Below, piece after piece: positions 1 through 7,828 of a stretch of DNA of 19,345 nt. Where the stretch lies: positions 1-19,345 of the forward strand of contig DDSI01000149.1 of NCBI GenBank assembly GCA_002343335.1, read 5' to 3'. Made by a program: the position numbers and the translations under genes. This stretch comes from Bacteriovoracaceae bacterium UBA2394 (lineage in GTDB: Bacteria > Bdellovibrionota > UBA2394). Under the pieces are notes generated by a model. That model made no database searches. It was not told the origin of the DNA and saw only the letters and a list, made by a program, of their open reading frames with translations. Every line of letters starts with the position of its first letter. Within the stretch, counting starts at the first letter, position 1.

Positions 1-1495
1 CCCCAATTTTTTGCGTTCCACTCCCCGTCAGTATCGGTTGCGGGACGGCGGCCTTTGCAGTTTCGAATTTTTTCGAAAGGCGATTCATCACTTCGACATA
101 TTCCGAACCCTTCTCCGTATACGCTGCCTTGGCGTTGTGCCCTGAGCCGCGAGTGAAATAAACCCCACGAGGATCTTTCATGCCGGGTAAAGTTCGATAG
201 GGAATGCCGTCACCATCTGGATCGCCGTAACGCATCCAGGTGGCTAACTTGTCTCCGTCCTCGTCCGTGAGCACTTTTCCGCGATCCGGAGCTTTACTCA
301 AATACGGAAAGGGATCCGCCATATGGAAATTCATTCCCAAATCCAAATCACTCATCACGAGAACCGGAGTTTGAAATCTCTCGGCCAAATCAAATGCTTG
401 AGCTGTGAATTCATAAACTTCTCGAACGTTGCCCGGAAAGAGTAAGAGATGTTTGGTATCTCCGTGACCCAAGGTGGCCGCAAACAAGACATCTCCCTGC
501 GCAGTTCGAGTGGGGAGACCGGTAGAGGGCCCCACGCGCTGAACATCCACCACCACGGCTGGAATTTCTGCAAAATAAGCATAGCCAATAAATTCCGACA
601 TGAGACTGATTCCGGGGCCTGAAGTTGCCGTCATCGCACGCGCGCCCATCCAAGAAGCCCCAAGCACCATTCCGATCGCCGCCAATTCGTCTTCCGCTTG
701 CAGAATGGCGAAGTTTTTTTCTTTCGTTTGAGGATCGACGCGAAAGCGCTCGGAAAATTCTTGGAAGAAATCCACCAAGCTTGTTGAAGGAGTAATAGGA
801 TACCAACTTACAACAGAGCATCCTGCGAAAATTGCTCCGAGCGCTGCAGCGGCATTCCCTTCGATCAGAATTTTTCCCTGTGTTCCATCCATCGCCTCCA
901 CTTTGAGAGGCATTCGAATATGAGATAGAGACGACTTCACATAATTTCTGCCCGCGGCCAATGCCGCTTTATTCAAATCAATGACCTTTTGCTTCGTCTT
1001 AAATTGTTGGGCCATCGCTAGACCGATGGCTTCGTCCGTTATTCCCAAAAACTCCGCCACCACTCCGACATAGACCATGTTCACCGCGAGCTTTCGAAGG
1101 CGCGCCTCAGGACAGGCCTCGGCAATGAGTTTGGAAAAGGGAACCGAAATAGAGACGACGTCCTTTCGGATCGCTTCGATATTCATGTGATCGTGATGAA
1201 TGACAAAAGCTCCGGGTTCCAACGCCTTCACGTCCTCCACATAGGTCTGATCATTCATACAGATCAAAATTTCAGAGGCGACCTTCCGCGCAACCCAACC
1301 ATCTTTGTTCACGCGAATGGTGAACCAAGTGGGTAAACCTTGAATGTTGGAGGGAAAAAGATTCTTACCGCCGACTGGAATTCCCATTCGAAAAATCGAT
1401 CGCATCAGAACATTATTGGAAGATTGTGATCCCGAGCCATTCACCGTGGCCACGTGAATAGCAAAGTCATTGACTTTCACTGTCTCAGCACCCAT
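1..1495 (-). CDS. korA: 2-oxoacid:acceptor (ferredoxin) oxidoreductase, fused gamma-alpha subunit, 3'-truncated by window edge
   Basis: This enzyme family oxidatively decarboxylates 2-oxoacids (2-oxoglutarate, pyruvate or branched-chain 2-oxoacids) to acyl-CoA and passes electrons to ferredoxin in the cytoplasm. I read about 498 codons from the ATG at 1495 to the left edge without a stop. Residues about 10-200 look like the gamma domain (NGSGSQ near 19-24, then GIPVGGKNLFPSNIQGLPTW). Residues about 208 onward are the alpha pyrimidine-domain region, with the hallmark YPITPST (232-238), TSGPGISLMSE (291-301) and VGPSTGLPT (321-329). Gamma-alpha fusion is usual for the KorA type, normally near 600 aa, so roughly the last 100 residues lie outside; the thiamine-diphosphate beta subunit (korB) would be expected next. 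The start is 21 bases after the livF stop, so it is probably co-transcribed with the Liv transporter. A TTG three codons upstream is a weaker alternative start. Substrate specificity cannot be read from this sequence. Confidence 0.9.
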   Translation of the reverse strand, partial: MGAETVKVNDFAIHVATVNGSGSQSSNNVLMRSIFRMGIPVGGKNLFPSNIQGLPTWFTIRVNKDGWVARKVASEILICMNDQTYVEDVKALEPGAFVIHHDHMNIEAIRKDVVSISVPFSKLIAEACPEARLRKLAVNMVYVGVVAEFLGITDEAIGLAMAQQFKTKQKVIDLNKAALAAGRNYVKSSLSHIRMPLKVEAMDGTQGKILIEGNAAAALGAIFAGCSVVSWYPITPSTSLVDFFQEFSERFRVDPQTKEKNFAILQAEDELAAIGMVLGASWMGARAMTATSGPGISLMSEFIGYAYFAEIPAVVVDVQRVGPSTGLPTRTAQGDVLFAATLGHGDTKHLLLFPGNVREVYEFTAQAFDLAERFQTPVLVMSDLDLGMNFHMADPFPYLSKAPDRGKVLTDEDGDKLATWMRYGDPDGDGIPYRTLPGMKDPRGVYFTRGSGHNAKAAYTEKGSEYVEVMNRLSKKFETAKAAVPQPILTGSGTQKIG

Positions 1496-1516
1496 GGCGC
1501 ACAAATTAACGAAAAC

Positions 1517-2224
1517 TCAGCCGCCCAGATAGGCCTTTTTCAGCTCTTCGTCGCTCGATATCTCGTGGGCCAAGCCACTGGCCACAATATGGCCGGTCTC
1601 CAGCACATAGGCTCGATGAGCCACTTTGATGGCCATATGCGCATTCTGCTCGATTAGCAAAATACTAATGCCGTCTGAGTTAATTTTTTGAATGAGTTTG
1701 AAGATATTCTGGATGATCTTTGGAGCCAGCCCCAAGGACGGCTCGTCCAAAAGGAGAAGCCGGGGCGCCGAGAGAATCGCTCGCCCAATGGCCAACATCT
1801 GTTGTTCCCCACCCGAAAGCGTGCCTGCATGTTGATGTAACCGTTCCGATAAAATGGGAAAGAGTTCAAGGACGTGCTTCAGATCGGATTCCCAGTCCGT
1901 TCGATGGAACGCTCCCATCTCCAAATTTTCTTTGACGGACATGGTGCCTAGAATTCCACGTCCTTCCGGAACGAGCGCCATACCTTTTTTTACAATTCCA
2001 CTCGTTCGACTATGGCTCAAATTCTCGCCACGAAACGAAATAACTCCCTGTTTCAAGGGAACCATACGCATAACTGATTTTAGGAGAGTCGATTTACCAG
2101 CCCCATTAGCTCCCAAGAGCGCGACAATCTCACCTTCTTTGACCTCGAGCGAAACGGAATCGAGAGCCTGAACAGCCCCATATGAAACCGAGACCTGCTC
2201 TACTTTCAGGAGAAGTTCCGCCAT
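1517..2224 (-). CDS. livF: Branched-chain amino acid ABC transporter, ATP-binding protein LivF
   Basis: One of two cytoplasmic ATPases that drive import through the LivHM channel. The 235-aa product has the usual LivF length. Walker A is GANGAGKST (38-46), the ABC signature is LSGGEQQ (136-142) and Walker B is LLLLDEP (156-162), followed by GLAPKI. The VPEGRGI stretch (85-91) and the C-terminal KKAYLGG are typical of LivF. The ATG at 2224 lies 2 bases after the livG stop, so translation is probably coupled. No motif is missing, so it should be an active ATPase. Imported substrate may be leucine, isoleucine and valine, or another amino acid or amide, because HAAT-family transporters vary. Confidence 0.94.
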   Translation of the reverse strand: MAELLLKVEQVSVSYGAVQALDSVSLEVKEGEIVALLGANGAGKSTLLKSVMRMVPLKQGVISFRGENLSHSRTSGIVKKGMALVPEGRGILGTMSVKENLEMGAFHRTDWESDLKHVLELFPILSERLHQHAGTLSGGEQQMLAIGRAILSAPRLLLLDEPSLGLAPKIIQNIFKLIQKINSDGISILLIEQNAHMAIKVAHRAYVLETGHIVASGLAHEISSDEELKKAYLGG

Positions 2225-2226
2225 CG

Positions 2227-3000
2227 TTAAACTTCCTCTCCAAGGTAGGCTTTGATCACCTCAGGATTTTTACGAATTTGTTCGGGATTGCCTTCAGCGA
2301 TGAGCATGCCATGATCCAGCACGTAAATCCGCTCGCACACGCCCATAATAAATTTCATGTCGTGTTCAATCACCAAAATCCCAATCTGAAATGTATCCCT
2401 CACAAATTTGACCAGCTTCAGAAGTTCAGCCGTCTCTTGTTGATTCATGCCGGCCGCAGGTTCGTCCAAAAAAAGAAGTTTTGGCTCCGTGCTAAGCGCT
2501 CTCACAATTTCAAGTTTTCTCTGATCGCCGTACGGAAGATTGCACGCGAGTTCATCTTCCTTGCCATCAAGCTTGAAGATACTGAGCAACTTACGAGCGC
2601 GCGCCCGAATCTCCATTTCTTTGGTCTGAAACTTCTGAGAGTGGAGCAATACCGATAACAGTCCATAGTCGACCCGTTTGTGAGAAGCGACCAACACATT
2701 TTCCATCACCGTTAAATCTCTAAACAGTCGAATGTTCTGAAAGGTTCGAGCGCAAAAACATTCATTAGTAATTTCGAAACTTTTTAAATTCTCAGTCGAC
2801 TTCCCCACAATCGCCACATGACCCGTCGTGGGCTTGTAAATTCCAGTCACTAAATTAAAAAATGTGGTTTTTCCCGCGCCATTGGGACCAATCAACCCCA
2901 CGATCTCTCGCTCTTTCACCTCAAGCGTAACATTTTGAACAGCCTTCAAACCGCCAAAGGAAATGCCGAGACCTTGTACTTGAAGAAGCGATTGGCTCAT
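2227..3000 (-). CDS. livG: Branched-chain amino acid ABC transporter, ATP-binding protein LivG
   Basis: Second ATPase of the Liv transporter, paired with LivF. I place the start at the ATG at 3000 (MSQSLLQVQG), not at a longer upstream in-frame start (3048). That ATG forms a 4-base ATGA overlap with the livM stop and gives the usual 257-aa length. Walker A is GPNGAGKTT (38-46), the LivG-type signature region reads LPYGDQRK (155-162), and Walker B is LLFLDEP (175-181). The switch His is in IEHDM (211-215). The LivG-specific ARTFQNIRLF (84-93) is present, but it is preceded by an unusual NECFC with two cysteines. The signature has Asp where Gln is common. Both are conservative oddities and function is probably retained. 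Confidence 0.94.
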   Translation of the reverse strand: MSQSLLQVQGLGISFGGLKAVQNVTLEVKEREIVGLIGPNGAGKTTFFNLVTGIYKPTTGHVAIVGKSTENLKSFEITNECFCARTFQNIRLFRDLTVMENVLVASHKRVDYGLLSVLLHSQKFQTKEMEIRARARKLLSIFKLDGKEDELACNLPYGDQRKLEIVRALSTEPKLLFLDEPAAGMNQQETAELLKLVKFVRDTFQIGILVIEHDMKFIMGVCERIYVLDHGMLIAEGNPEQIRKNPEVIKAYLGEEV

Positions 3001-3983
3001 GACGATTTTTTTACGCCTTTCCTCAAGCTTACTGGCAAGTACTCCCAAATTTCTTTACGTCCCAAGAGACCTCTTGGGCGAGTCAGCATAACGACAATGA
3101 GAATGAGGGAGTAGAGCACCATCCGCAAATCCAATTGAGTAATGGTTTGAAGTTCACGCAGTCCTTCTAGCAACACCGTGAGGCCCACCGCGGAAAGAAT
3201 ACTTCCGCTCAAACTTCCCATCCCGCCAAGCACCACCATCGCCACAATCTGAAAGGAGTAATTAAAAGTGAACGTCGATGGATTTAAGTACTGATAGTAA
3301 TGCGCGAAAAGCGCTCCAGCGACACCCGCCAAAAACGAAGAAAAGACAAATGAACGAACCTTAATGCGCGTCGTAGAAAGTCCCATGGCAAGCGTGGCAG
3401 TTTCATCATCTCTGACCGCCATAAATTGTTGCCCTGGAATACTTTTAAGCAATCGATGCAATGCTAGCGTTGAAACAATGCAAACGCCGACGACCCAATA
3501 GAGATTGGTAAGACCGGGAATACCCCCAATCCCTCGTGCTCCTCCGATGGCTTCAATATTGAGAATGATGACCCGAATGATTTCACCGAATCCAAGGGTC
3601 ACAATTGCCAAATAATCTCCGCGCAATCGCAAAGACGGAACGCCCACTAAAAATCCAACGATACCTGCGGAGACACCGCCTACCAGCAATGCCACCACAA
3701 ATACCAAATGGGAGATCACACCCCCGCTTACATATTCGGGGGATATATAAAGAGTCGTAAGCGCAGCGGAAGTATAAGCCCCTACCGCCATAAACCCCGC
3801 ATGCCCGAGGGAAAATTGACCGGTAAATCCATTCACCAAATTCAAACTGACCGCAAGGATGATATTAATTCCGCACAGTGCCAGAATCGTCTGCTCATAC
3901 GGGCCTACCCAGTCGCTGAAGACAAACCCGAGAACCAAAGTAAAAAGGGTGATGATGAAAACATCTCGACCGACTCGCATCAT
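2997..3983 (-). CDS. livM: Branched-chain amino acid ABC transporter permease LivM
   Basis: Inner-membrane permease that forms the translocation pore with LivH. The 328-aa product is very hydrophobic, with many predicted transmembrane segments. It has the LivM hallmark NGFTGQFSLGHAGFMAVGAY (about 51-70) and a later RLRGDYLAIVTLGFGEI segment (about 123-139). Its C-terminus carries GGMGSLSGSI followed by LTRPRGLLGR, a typical LivM ending. It overlaps livH by 4 bases at its start and livG by 4 bases at its end, so the permeases and ATPases are translationally coupled. The ATG at 3983 is fixed by the overlap with the livH stop. Confidence 0.94.
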   Translation of the reverse strand: MMRVGRDVFIITLFTLVLGFVFSDWVGPYEQTILALCGINIILAVSLNLVNGFTGQFSLGHAGFMAVGAYTSAALTTLYISPEYVSGGVISHLVFVVALLVGGVSAGIVGFLVGVPSLRLRGDYLAIVTLGFGEIIRVIILNIEAIGGARGIGGIPGLTNLYWVVGVCIVSTLALHRLLKSIPGQQFMAVRDDETATLAMGLSTTRIKVRSFVFSSFLAGVAGALFAHYYQYLNPSTFTFNYSFQIVAMVVLGGMGSLSGSILSAVGLTVLLEGLRELQTITQLDLRMVLYSLILIVVMLTRPRGLLGRKEIWEYLPVSLRKGVKKSS

Positions 3984-4888
3984 ACTTTTTCAATCCTGGA
4001 TTTTCCGAGTAGCCCTGAAGGCCTAACGAGCAACACCACAATTAAAATTGCAAAGGCAATCGCGTCTCGAAAAGAGCTGGAGAGGTAGCCGACCGTAAAT
4101 TCTTCTGCCATTCCCATCACCAAACCCCCGAGCACCGCTCCGGGAATGCTGCCGATGCCCCCCAAAACGGCGGCCACAAATGCTTTCAAGCCGAGCAATG
4201 TTCCCATGAGGGCATCCACTTTCGGATACATCGTAGAAACGAGCGTTCCCGCCGCGGCCGCCAACACACTTCCCAAAATAAAGGTAAAGGAGATCACGCG
4301 ATCGACGGGTATTCCCAATAGAGCCGAGACCTCTGTATTTTCTGAAACGGCTCGCATGGCTTTGCCAAGCTTCGTGCGATAGACGATCCACTGCAACGCG
4401 ACCATCAAAACGAAGGACAATCCAAGCACGAGTACTTGTAAATTGCTCACCTCAGCCCCAGCGATGGTGAAATAGACCTCTCGGGACATGAGTTCGGGAT
4501 AGGACTGTGGAATAGCTCCAAAGACAAAATCGAGCTGCGTGAAATATTGAATAAAAAGCGAAACCCCTATCGCGGTGATCAAACAATTGATACGTGGAGC
4601 TTTTCGAAGCGGTCGATACGCTAGGCGCTCAATGAGAAAGCCGACAATTCCACATCCCACCATCGCAACCGTAAGGACCACCAAAAACAGCCCGATAGAA
4701 GGATCCATATGCGCTAAAAAATAAGGCGCTACGTAGAACCCAAACACCGAGCTCAACATCACCACTTCACCGTGAGCGAAATTGATGAGCTGAAGTATGC
4801 CGTAAACCATCGAATAACCGATGGCGATCAAGGCATACACACTTCCCAGTGATATGCCGTTGATCACATGCTGAATGAACTCAGCCAT
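3980..4888 (-). CDS. livH: Branched-chain amino acid ABC transporter permease LivH
   Basis: Second inner-membrane permease of the Liv importer. The 302-aa product has the usual length and a multi-pass hydrophobic profile. The N-terminal INGISLGSVYALIAIGYSM and the following INFAHGEVVML are hallmarks of LivH. VLGGIGSIPGAVLGG (about 239-253) is the conserved permease loop that contacts the ATPases, and the C-terminus ends LLVRPSGLLGK, mirroring LivM. The ATG at 4888 lies 8 bases downstream of the stop of the binding-protein gene, which fits a single binding protein-permease-ATPase operon. Confidence 0.94.
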   Translation of the reverse strand: MAEFIQHVINGISLGSVYALIAIGYSMVYGILQLINFAHGEVVMLSSVFGFYVAPYFLAHMDPSIGLFLVVLTVAMVGCGIVGFLIERLAYRPLRKAPRINCLITAIGVSLFIQYFTQLDFVFGAIPQSYPELMSREVYFTIAGAEVSNLQVLVLGLSFVLMVALQWIVYRTKLGKAMRAVSENTEVSALLGIPVDRVISFTFILGSVLAAAAGTLVSTMYPKVDALMGTLLGLKAFVAAVLGGIGSIPGAVLGGLVMGMAEEFTVGYLSSSFRDAIAFAILIVVLLVRPSGLLGKSRIEKV

Positions 4889-4896
4889 TCTTTTCC

Positions 4897-6042
4897 TTAA
4901 GGTTCGATCTTGCGAACGAATCGAAACACTAAGTCTTGCGCTTGGACGACCACGGCGGGTTTCGACGCATTTCGATTATGGTCCATGGTGATCACACCCG
5001 TCACACCGGCAAATGATTTAGTTTGGGCCAAAGCATCACGAATGGATTTTTTCGAAAAATCTGGAGCTCGATTGAGGGCATCGACCAAAACCAATGCGGC
5101 ATCATAACCAAGCGCCGCCAATCCATCGGGCACTTCGTTAAATTTCGCCTGATATTTTTTGATGAATTCTTGCACGCGGGGATCTTTATCATCCGTCGTG
5201 TAATGATTGGACATGTAATTGCCGTTCAAAGCTGGCCCCGCAATTTCCGCAAGCTTCGGAGAATCCCATCCATCGCCACCGATGAATACCGCCTTCAAAC
5301 CTAAGTCCTTCGCCTGCTTCATCATGAGACCGACTTCTGTGTAATAGCCCGGAACCATGATCACATCCGGATTCTTCGCTTTAATGGCCGTCAACTGGGC
5401 TTTGAAATCGATATCACCGCCAACATAGTTTTGCTCGACGATGATTTTTCCACCGAGCGCCGTGAATTTTTTCGTGAAGAAATCTGCTAATCCCACCGAG
5501 TAGTCGCTCTTCTTATCAATGAGCAATGCCGCAGTTTTGGCTTTTAAATTTTCGGTCGCAAAGACTGCCAACACGCTTCCTTGAAACGGATCGATAAAGC
5601 ACACGCGAAAAATATAATCCCCAATCGCCGTCACTTCCGGATTCGTAGAAGAAGGAGAAATCATGGGAACTTGATATCGCTGAGCGACCGGAGCCGCCGC
5701 CTTCGATCGCGAGCTCGCCACTTCTCCAATAATTACATCCACATTATCTTTGGTGATGAGCTTCGTGACCGCGGTCACAGACTCTTCCGCCTTACCTTGA
5801 TTGTCATAGGAAATGAGTTTTAATTTCTTACCCTTCACGCCGCCCGCAGCATTTACCGCCTCAATGGCCATTTCAATTCCGCGATGAGTGGATATACCGA
5901 ACGTGGCTTCCGTTCCCGTCATCGATCCATATTCCCCGATCGTGATCACGTCCTCGGTCTTCTTCTTGCAAGCGCTCACGAAACTCATGGCCACGACGAC
6001 GGCCAATGGAACAAAAAATTTGATCATACTTCGATAAGTCAT
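4897..6042 (-). CDS. livJ: Periplasmic branched-chain amino acid-binding lipoprotein (LivJ/LivK type)
   Basis: Solute receptor that delivers amino acid to LivHM. The 381-aa product is a type I periplasmic binding protein. It has the N-terminal ITIGEYGSMTGTEATFGIST, the VIIGEVASSRSKAAAPVAQ ligand-pocket region and MISPSSTNPEVT. It begins with a lipoprotein signal peptide: a hydrophobic stretch 7-24, then lipobox V-S-A-C with the lipidated Cys at 25, followed by KKK. Lipid anchoring is common for binding proteins of Gram-positives but less usual in Gram-negatives. Lys at +2 is not the inner-membrane retention Asp. The start at 6042 is supported by a strong AGGGGA ribosome-binding site (6048-6053) 5 bases upstream. 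Exact ligand unknown. Confidence 0.92.
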   Translation of the reverse strand: MTYRSMIKFFVPLAVVVAMSFVSACKKKTEDVITIGEYGSMTGTEATFGISTHRGIEMAIEAVNAAGGVKGKKLKLISYDNQGKAEESVTAVTKLITKDNVDVIIGEVASSRSKAAAPVAQRYQVPMISPSSTNPEVTAIGDYIFRVCFIDPFQGSVLAVFATENLKAKTAALLIDKKSDYSVGLADFFTKKFTALGGKIIVEQNYVGGDIDFKAQLTAIKAKNPDVIMVPGYYTEVGLMMKQAKDLGLKAVFIGGDGWDSPKLAEIAGPALNGNYMSNHYTTDDKDPRVQEFIKKYQAKFNEVPDGLAALGYDAALVLVDALNRAPDFSKKSIRDALAQTKSFAGVTGVITMDHNRNASKPAVVVQAQDLVFRFVRKIEP

Positions 6043-6047
6043 ACTCT

Positions 6048-6053
6048 TCCCCT
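6048..6053 (-). promoter_or_regulatory. Ribosome-binding site of the binding-protein gene
   Basis: Read on the minus strand this is AGGGGA, 5 bases before the ATG at 6042. It supports that ATG over the internal Met6 codon. It is one of the strongest Shine-Dalgarno matches in block 1, which fits the usual need for more binding protein than permease. Confidence 0.6.
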
Positions 6054-6067
6054 GTGCTTTGTATTCG

Positions 6068-6598
6068 TTACTTCAACCGTTTGATCACGTGATAGCCATA
6101 AGGCGACGTGGTTTCACTAAATTCTGCGAGACCTACTTCGCCCACTTTCAATTTGAATCCCACATCTCCAAATGCAGGCACCATTTGATCTCTCGGAAAT
6201 TCTTCTCCCGCTGGTGGAATGCCTAAGTTTGCCATTCCATAAATTCCAGGCGCTTGATCATCCGTGTACTGCTTCACCAATTCATCGAAGGTTGGCTTTC
6301 CCTTTTGAGCTTTTTCCAAAACTTCCTTGGCGAGTTTTTCAGCTTCCTTCACCGATCGCTTCACTTCTTTTCCGGGCAAGCTCCCCTGAAAGCCGATCAG
6401 AATATGCTGAACTTGGATTCGTTGAGGTTCATCGGACTTGGCTTGAGTCGTCGTTTCTGCCGGCTTCATTTCGGTGGTCGCTCCTTGTTCGGTAGGCGTT
6501 TCCGTAGTTGTGGTTGTCGGAGCTTTTTTGCATCCCACCCATGCAAAGGCACCCGCTAAAACTATTGTTGCAGCCAAAAGAATAGAGTGATTTTTCAT
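6068..6598 (-). CDS. Parvulin-type (PpiC/rotamase) peptidyl-prolyl isomerase, predicted lipoprotein
   Basis: Predicted cell-envelope foldase that isomerises Xaa-Pro bonds. The 176-aa product has a signal sequence (hydrophobic about 5-20) ending in W-V-G-C with Cys at 23. Trp at the -3 lipobox position is atypical, so lipidation is likely but not certain. A Thr/Glu/Pro-rich linker spans about 27-58, with a run of five Thr. The C-terminal half (about 61-175) is a single parvulin domain: QHILI with His65, FDELVKQYTDD, GMANLGIPP and the terminal YGYHVIKRL with His170. These two histidines match the conserved parvulin pair. It has no SurA-like chaperone domain. It is the first gene of the minus-strand operon, 25 bases before the binding-protein gene, so it may assist folding of that protein. 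No clear ribosome-binding site precedes the ATG. Confidence 0.88.
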   Translation of the reverse strand: MKNHSILLAATIVLAGAFAWVGCKKAPTTTTTETPTEQGATTEMKPAETTTQAKSDEPQRIQVQHILIGFQGSLPGKEVKRSVKEAEKLAKEVLEKAQKGKPTFDELVKQYTDDQAPGIYGMANLGIPPAGEEFPRDQMVPAFGDVGFKLKVGEVGLAEFSETTSPYGYHVIKRLK

Positions 6599-6686
6599 TT
6601 GCGATGATCTTTAGCGAGGGGCCGAGGAAAGTAAATCGAAAACAAGGATGATGTCCAACGGCGGCAACTTCGGATAACTTGATCAC
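6599..6686. promoter_or_regulatory. Divergent intergenic region, presumed promoters for the ppiase-liv-kor operon and ruvCAB
   Basis: This 88-base gap separates the divergent starts of the isomerase gene (minus) and ruvC (plus), so both operons probably have their promoters here. I see only weak sigma70-like matches. On the minus strand there is TTGGAC followed after about 17 bases by TTTACT; on the plus strand a GATAAC lies close to ruvC. No LexA-type palindrome was recognised. The region call rests on gene layout, not on a defined promoter. Confidence 0.4.
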
Positions 6687-7220
6687 GTGACTCGTGTATT
6701 GGGGATTGATCCGGGAAGTATCCGCACCGGCTTTGGCATCATCGACTACGAGGAGGGTTCGTGCACGCTCATTACCAGCGGCGTGATTGAACTCGATGAG
6801 GCAACTGCCGTCTCGGAACGCTTGGTCAATCTATCCAGTGATTTGGAAGACCTGCTCAGCCGCCACCGGGTCGATGAAGTGGCTCTGGAGTCGCTGTTCT
6901 TTTCCGTGAATGCCCAGAGTGCCTTGAAACTGGGTCAGGCGCGCGGCGTGATCCTGCTGGAATGCGCCCGCCGCAACCTTCCGATCCATGAGTACTCCCC
7001 TGCGCAGGTGAAATCTTCGGTGTGTGGGAGCGGCCGGGCCAAAAAGGAACAGATTGCTCAAATGGTAAAGGTTCTTTTGAAAATTCCTGCCAAAAAGGCC
7101 TTTCACACCTTCGATCAGGCCGATGCCTTAGCCCTTGCGCTTACGCATAGTCAGATGATTTCTTTAAATCGTCGTCTGAACGGAAAGTTAAATATCGAGA
7201 CGGAGGATGCTCGAAAGTGA
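6687..7220 (+). CDS. ruvC: Crossover junction endodeoxyribonuclease RuvC
   Basis: Dimeric endonuclease that resolves Holliday junctions by paired nicks, acting with RuvAB in recombinational repair. The 177-aa product has normal length. The RNase H-like fold is marked by LGIDPGSIRTGFGII (5-19). The four catalytic acids are Asp8, Glu68 (in VALESLFF), Asp143 and Asp146 (in HTFDQADALALAL), matching the D/E/D/D set of E. coli RuvC. The start is a GTG at 6687. An in-frame stop lies at 6675-6677, so no longer form is possible. There is no obvious Shine-Dalgarno sequence. It overlaps ruvA by 4 bases. Confidence 0.97.
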   Translation: MTRVLGIDPGSIRTGFGIIDYEEGSCTLITSGVIELDEATAVSERLVNLSSDLEDLLSRHRVDEVALESLFFSVNAQSALKLGQARGVILLECARRNLPIHEYSPAQVKSSVCGSGRAKKEQIAQMVKVLLKIPAKKAFHTFDQADALALALTHSQMISLNRRLNGKLNIETEDARK

Positions 7221-7828
7221 TTGCTCAACTCAGCGGAAAACTCGCCACGAAGACTCCTACGGCGTCGGTGATTGATTGCTCAGGCGTTGGATACGAAGTT
7301 TTGCACACTCCTTTCACTGCCGAATCTCTAAAGACGGAACAGGTTACTCTCTATGTCCATACACATGTCAGAGAGGATCAACTCCAGTTGTTCGGCTTTT
7401 CATCGACTGAGGAGCGCGCGCTATTTCGCGAGCTTTTAAAGGTGAGCAATGTGGGACCGAAGTTGGCGCTCTCTATTATGTCTGGCTTGGCATACCGAGA
7501 GCTCCTCGATGCCCTCGGCCGGAAAGATGTCTCACGGCTTCAACAGATTCCAGGAATTGGAAAAAAAACGGCAGACCGATTATTAGTGGAAATGTCGGAC
7601 CGAGTTTCGAAACTCGCGTTGGAATTTGCGGTTCCCGCCAATGCCCCAGACTCGGGATCGCGATTCTACGAACTGGAAAGCGTGCTCCTCAATTTGGGTT
7701 ATCAGCGTACAGAGATCAGTCGAGTGGTCAAAACGCTACGCGCACGTTCGAGCGATTTTGAACAGCAGCCCTTGGAGACGATGGTGAAAACGACACTCAA
7801 AGAATTAACTCAGGTGAAAAGTGTATGA
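7217..7828 (+). CDS. ruvA: Holliday junction branch migration protein RuvA
   Basis: RuvA binds the four-way junction as a tetramer and loads RuvB motors. The 203-aa product shows the three-domain order: an N-terminal OB fold (about 1-62, containing [14 protein letters not shown]), tandem helix-hairpin-helix motifs [17 protein letters not shown] (73-89) and [19 protein letters not shown] (108-126), and a C-terminal RuvB-contact domain (about 150-200) after an acid/Pro linker. The GTG start at 7217 overlaps the ruvC stop in GTGA, so translation is coupled. The stop overlaps the ruvB ATG by 4 bases. Confidence 0.97.
   Translation: MIAQLSGKLATKTPTASVIDCSGVGYEVLHTPFTAESLKTEQVTLYVHTHVREDQLQLFGFSSTEERALFRELLKVSNVGPKLALSIMSGLAYRELLDALGRKDVSRLQQIPGIGKKTADRLLVEMSDRVSKLALEFAVPANAPDSGSRFYELESVLLNLGYQRTEISRVVKTLRARSSDFEQQPLETMVKTTLKELTQVKSV

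Noticed and set aside
2182..2658. Plus-strand open frame of 158 codons inside livG
   Set aside because: It lies antisense to a clear ABC ATPase with all motifs; no ribosome-binding site or domain was seen.
2998..3048. Longer LivG with an N-terminal extension starting at 3048
   Set aside because: The extra residues come from livM coding sequence; the ATG at 3000 gives an ATGA overlap and normal family length.
6081..6690. Repeated 12-mer TTGATCACGTGA at 6081-6092 and 6679-6690
   Set aside because: One copy encodes the end of the isomerase and the other spans the ruvC start. By a rough count, around ten such 12-base matches are expected by chance in 19 kb on both strands, so it is not good evidence for a regulatory site.
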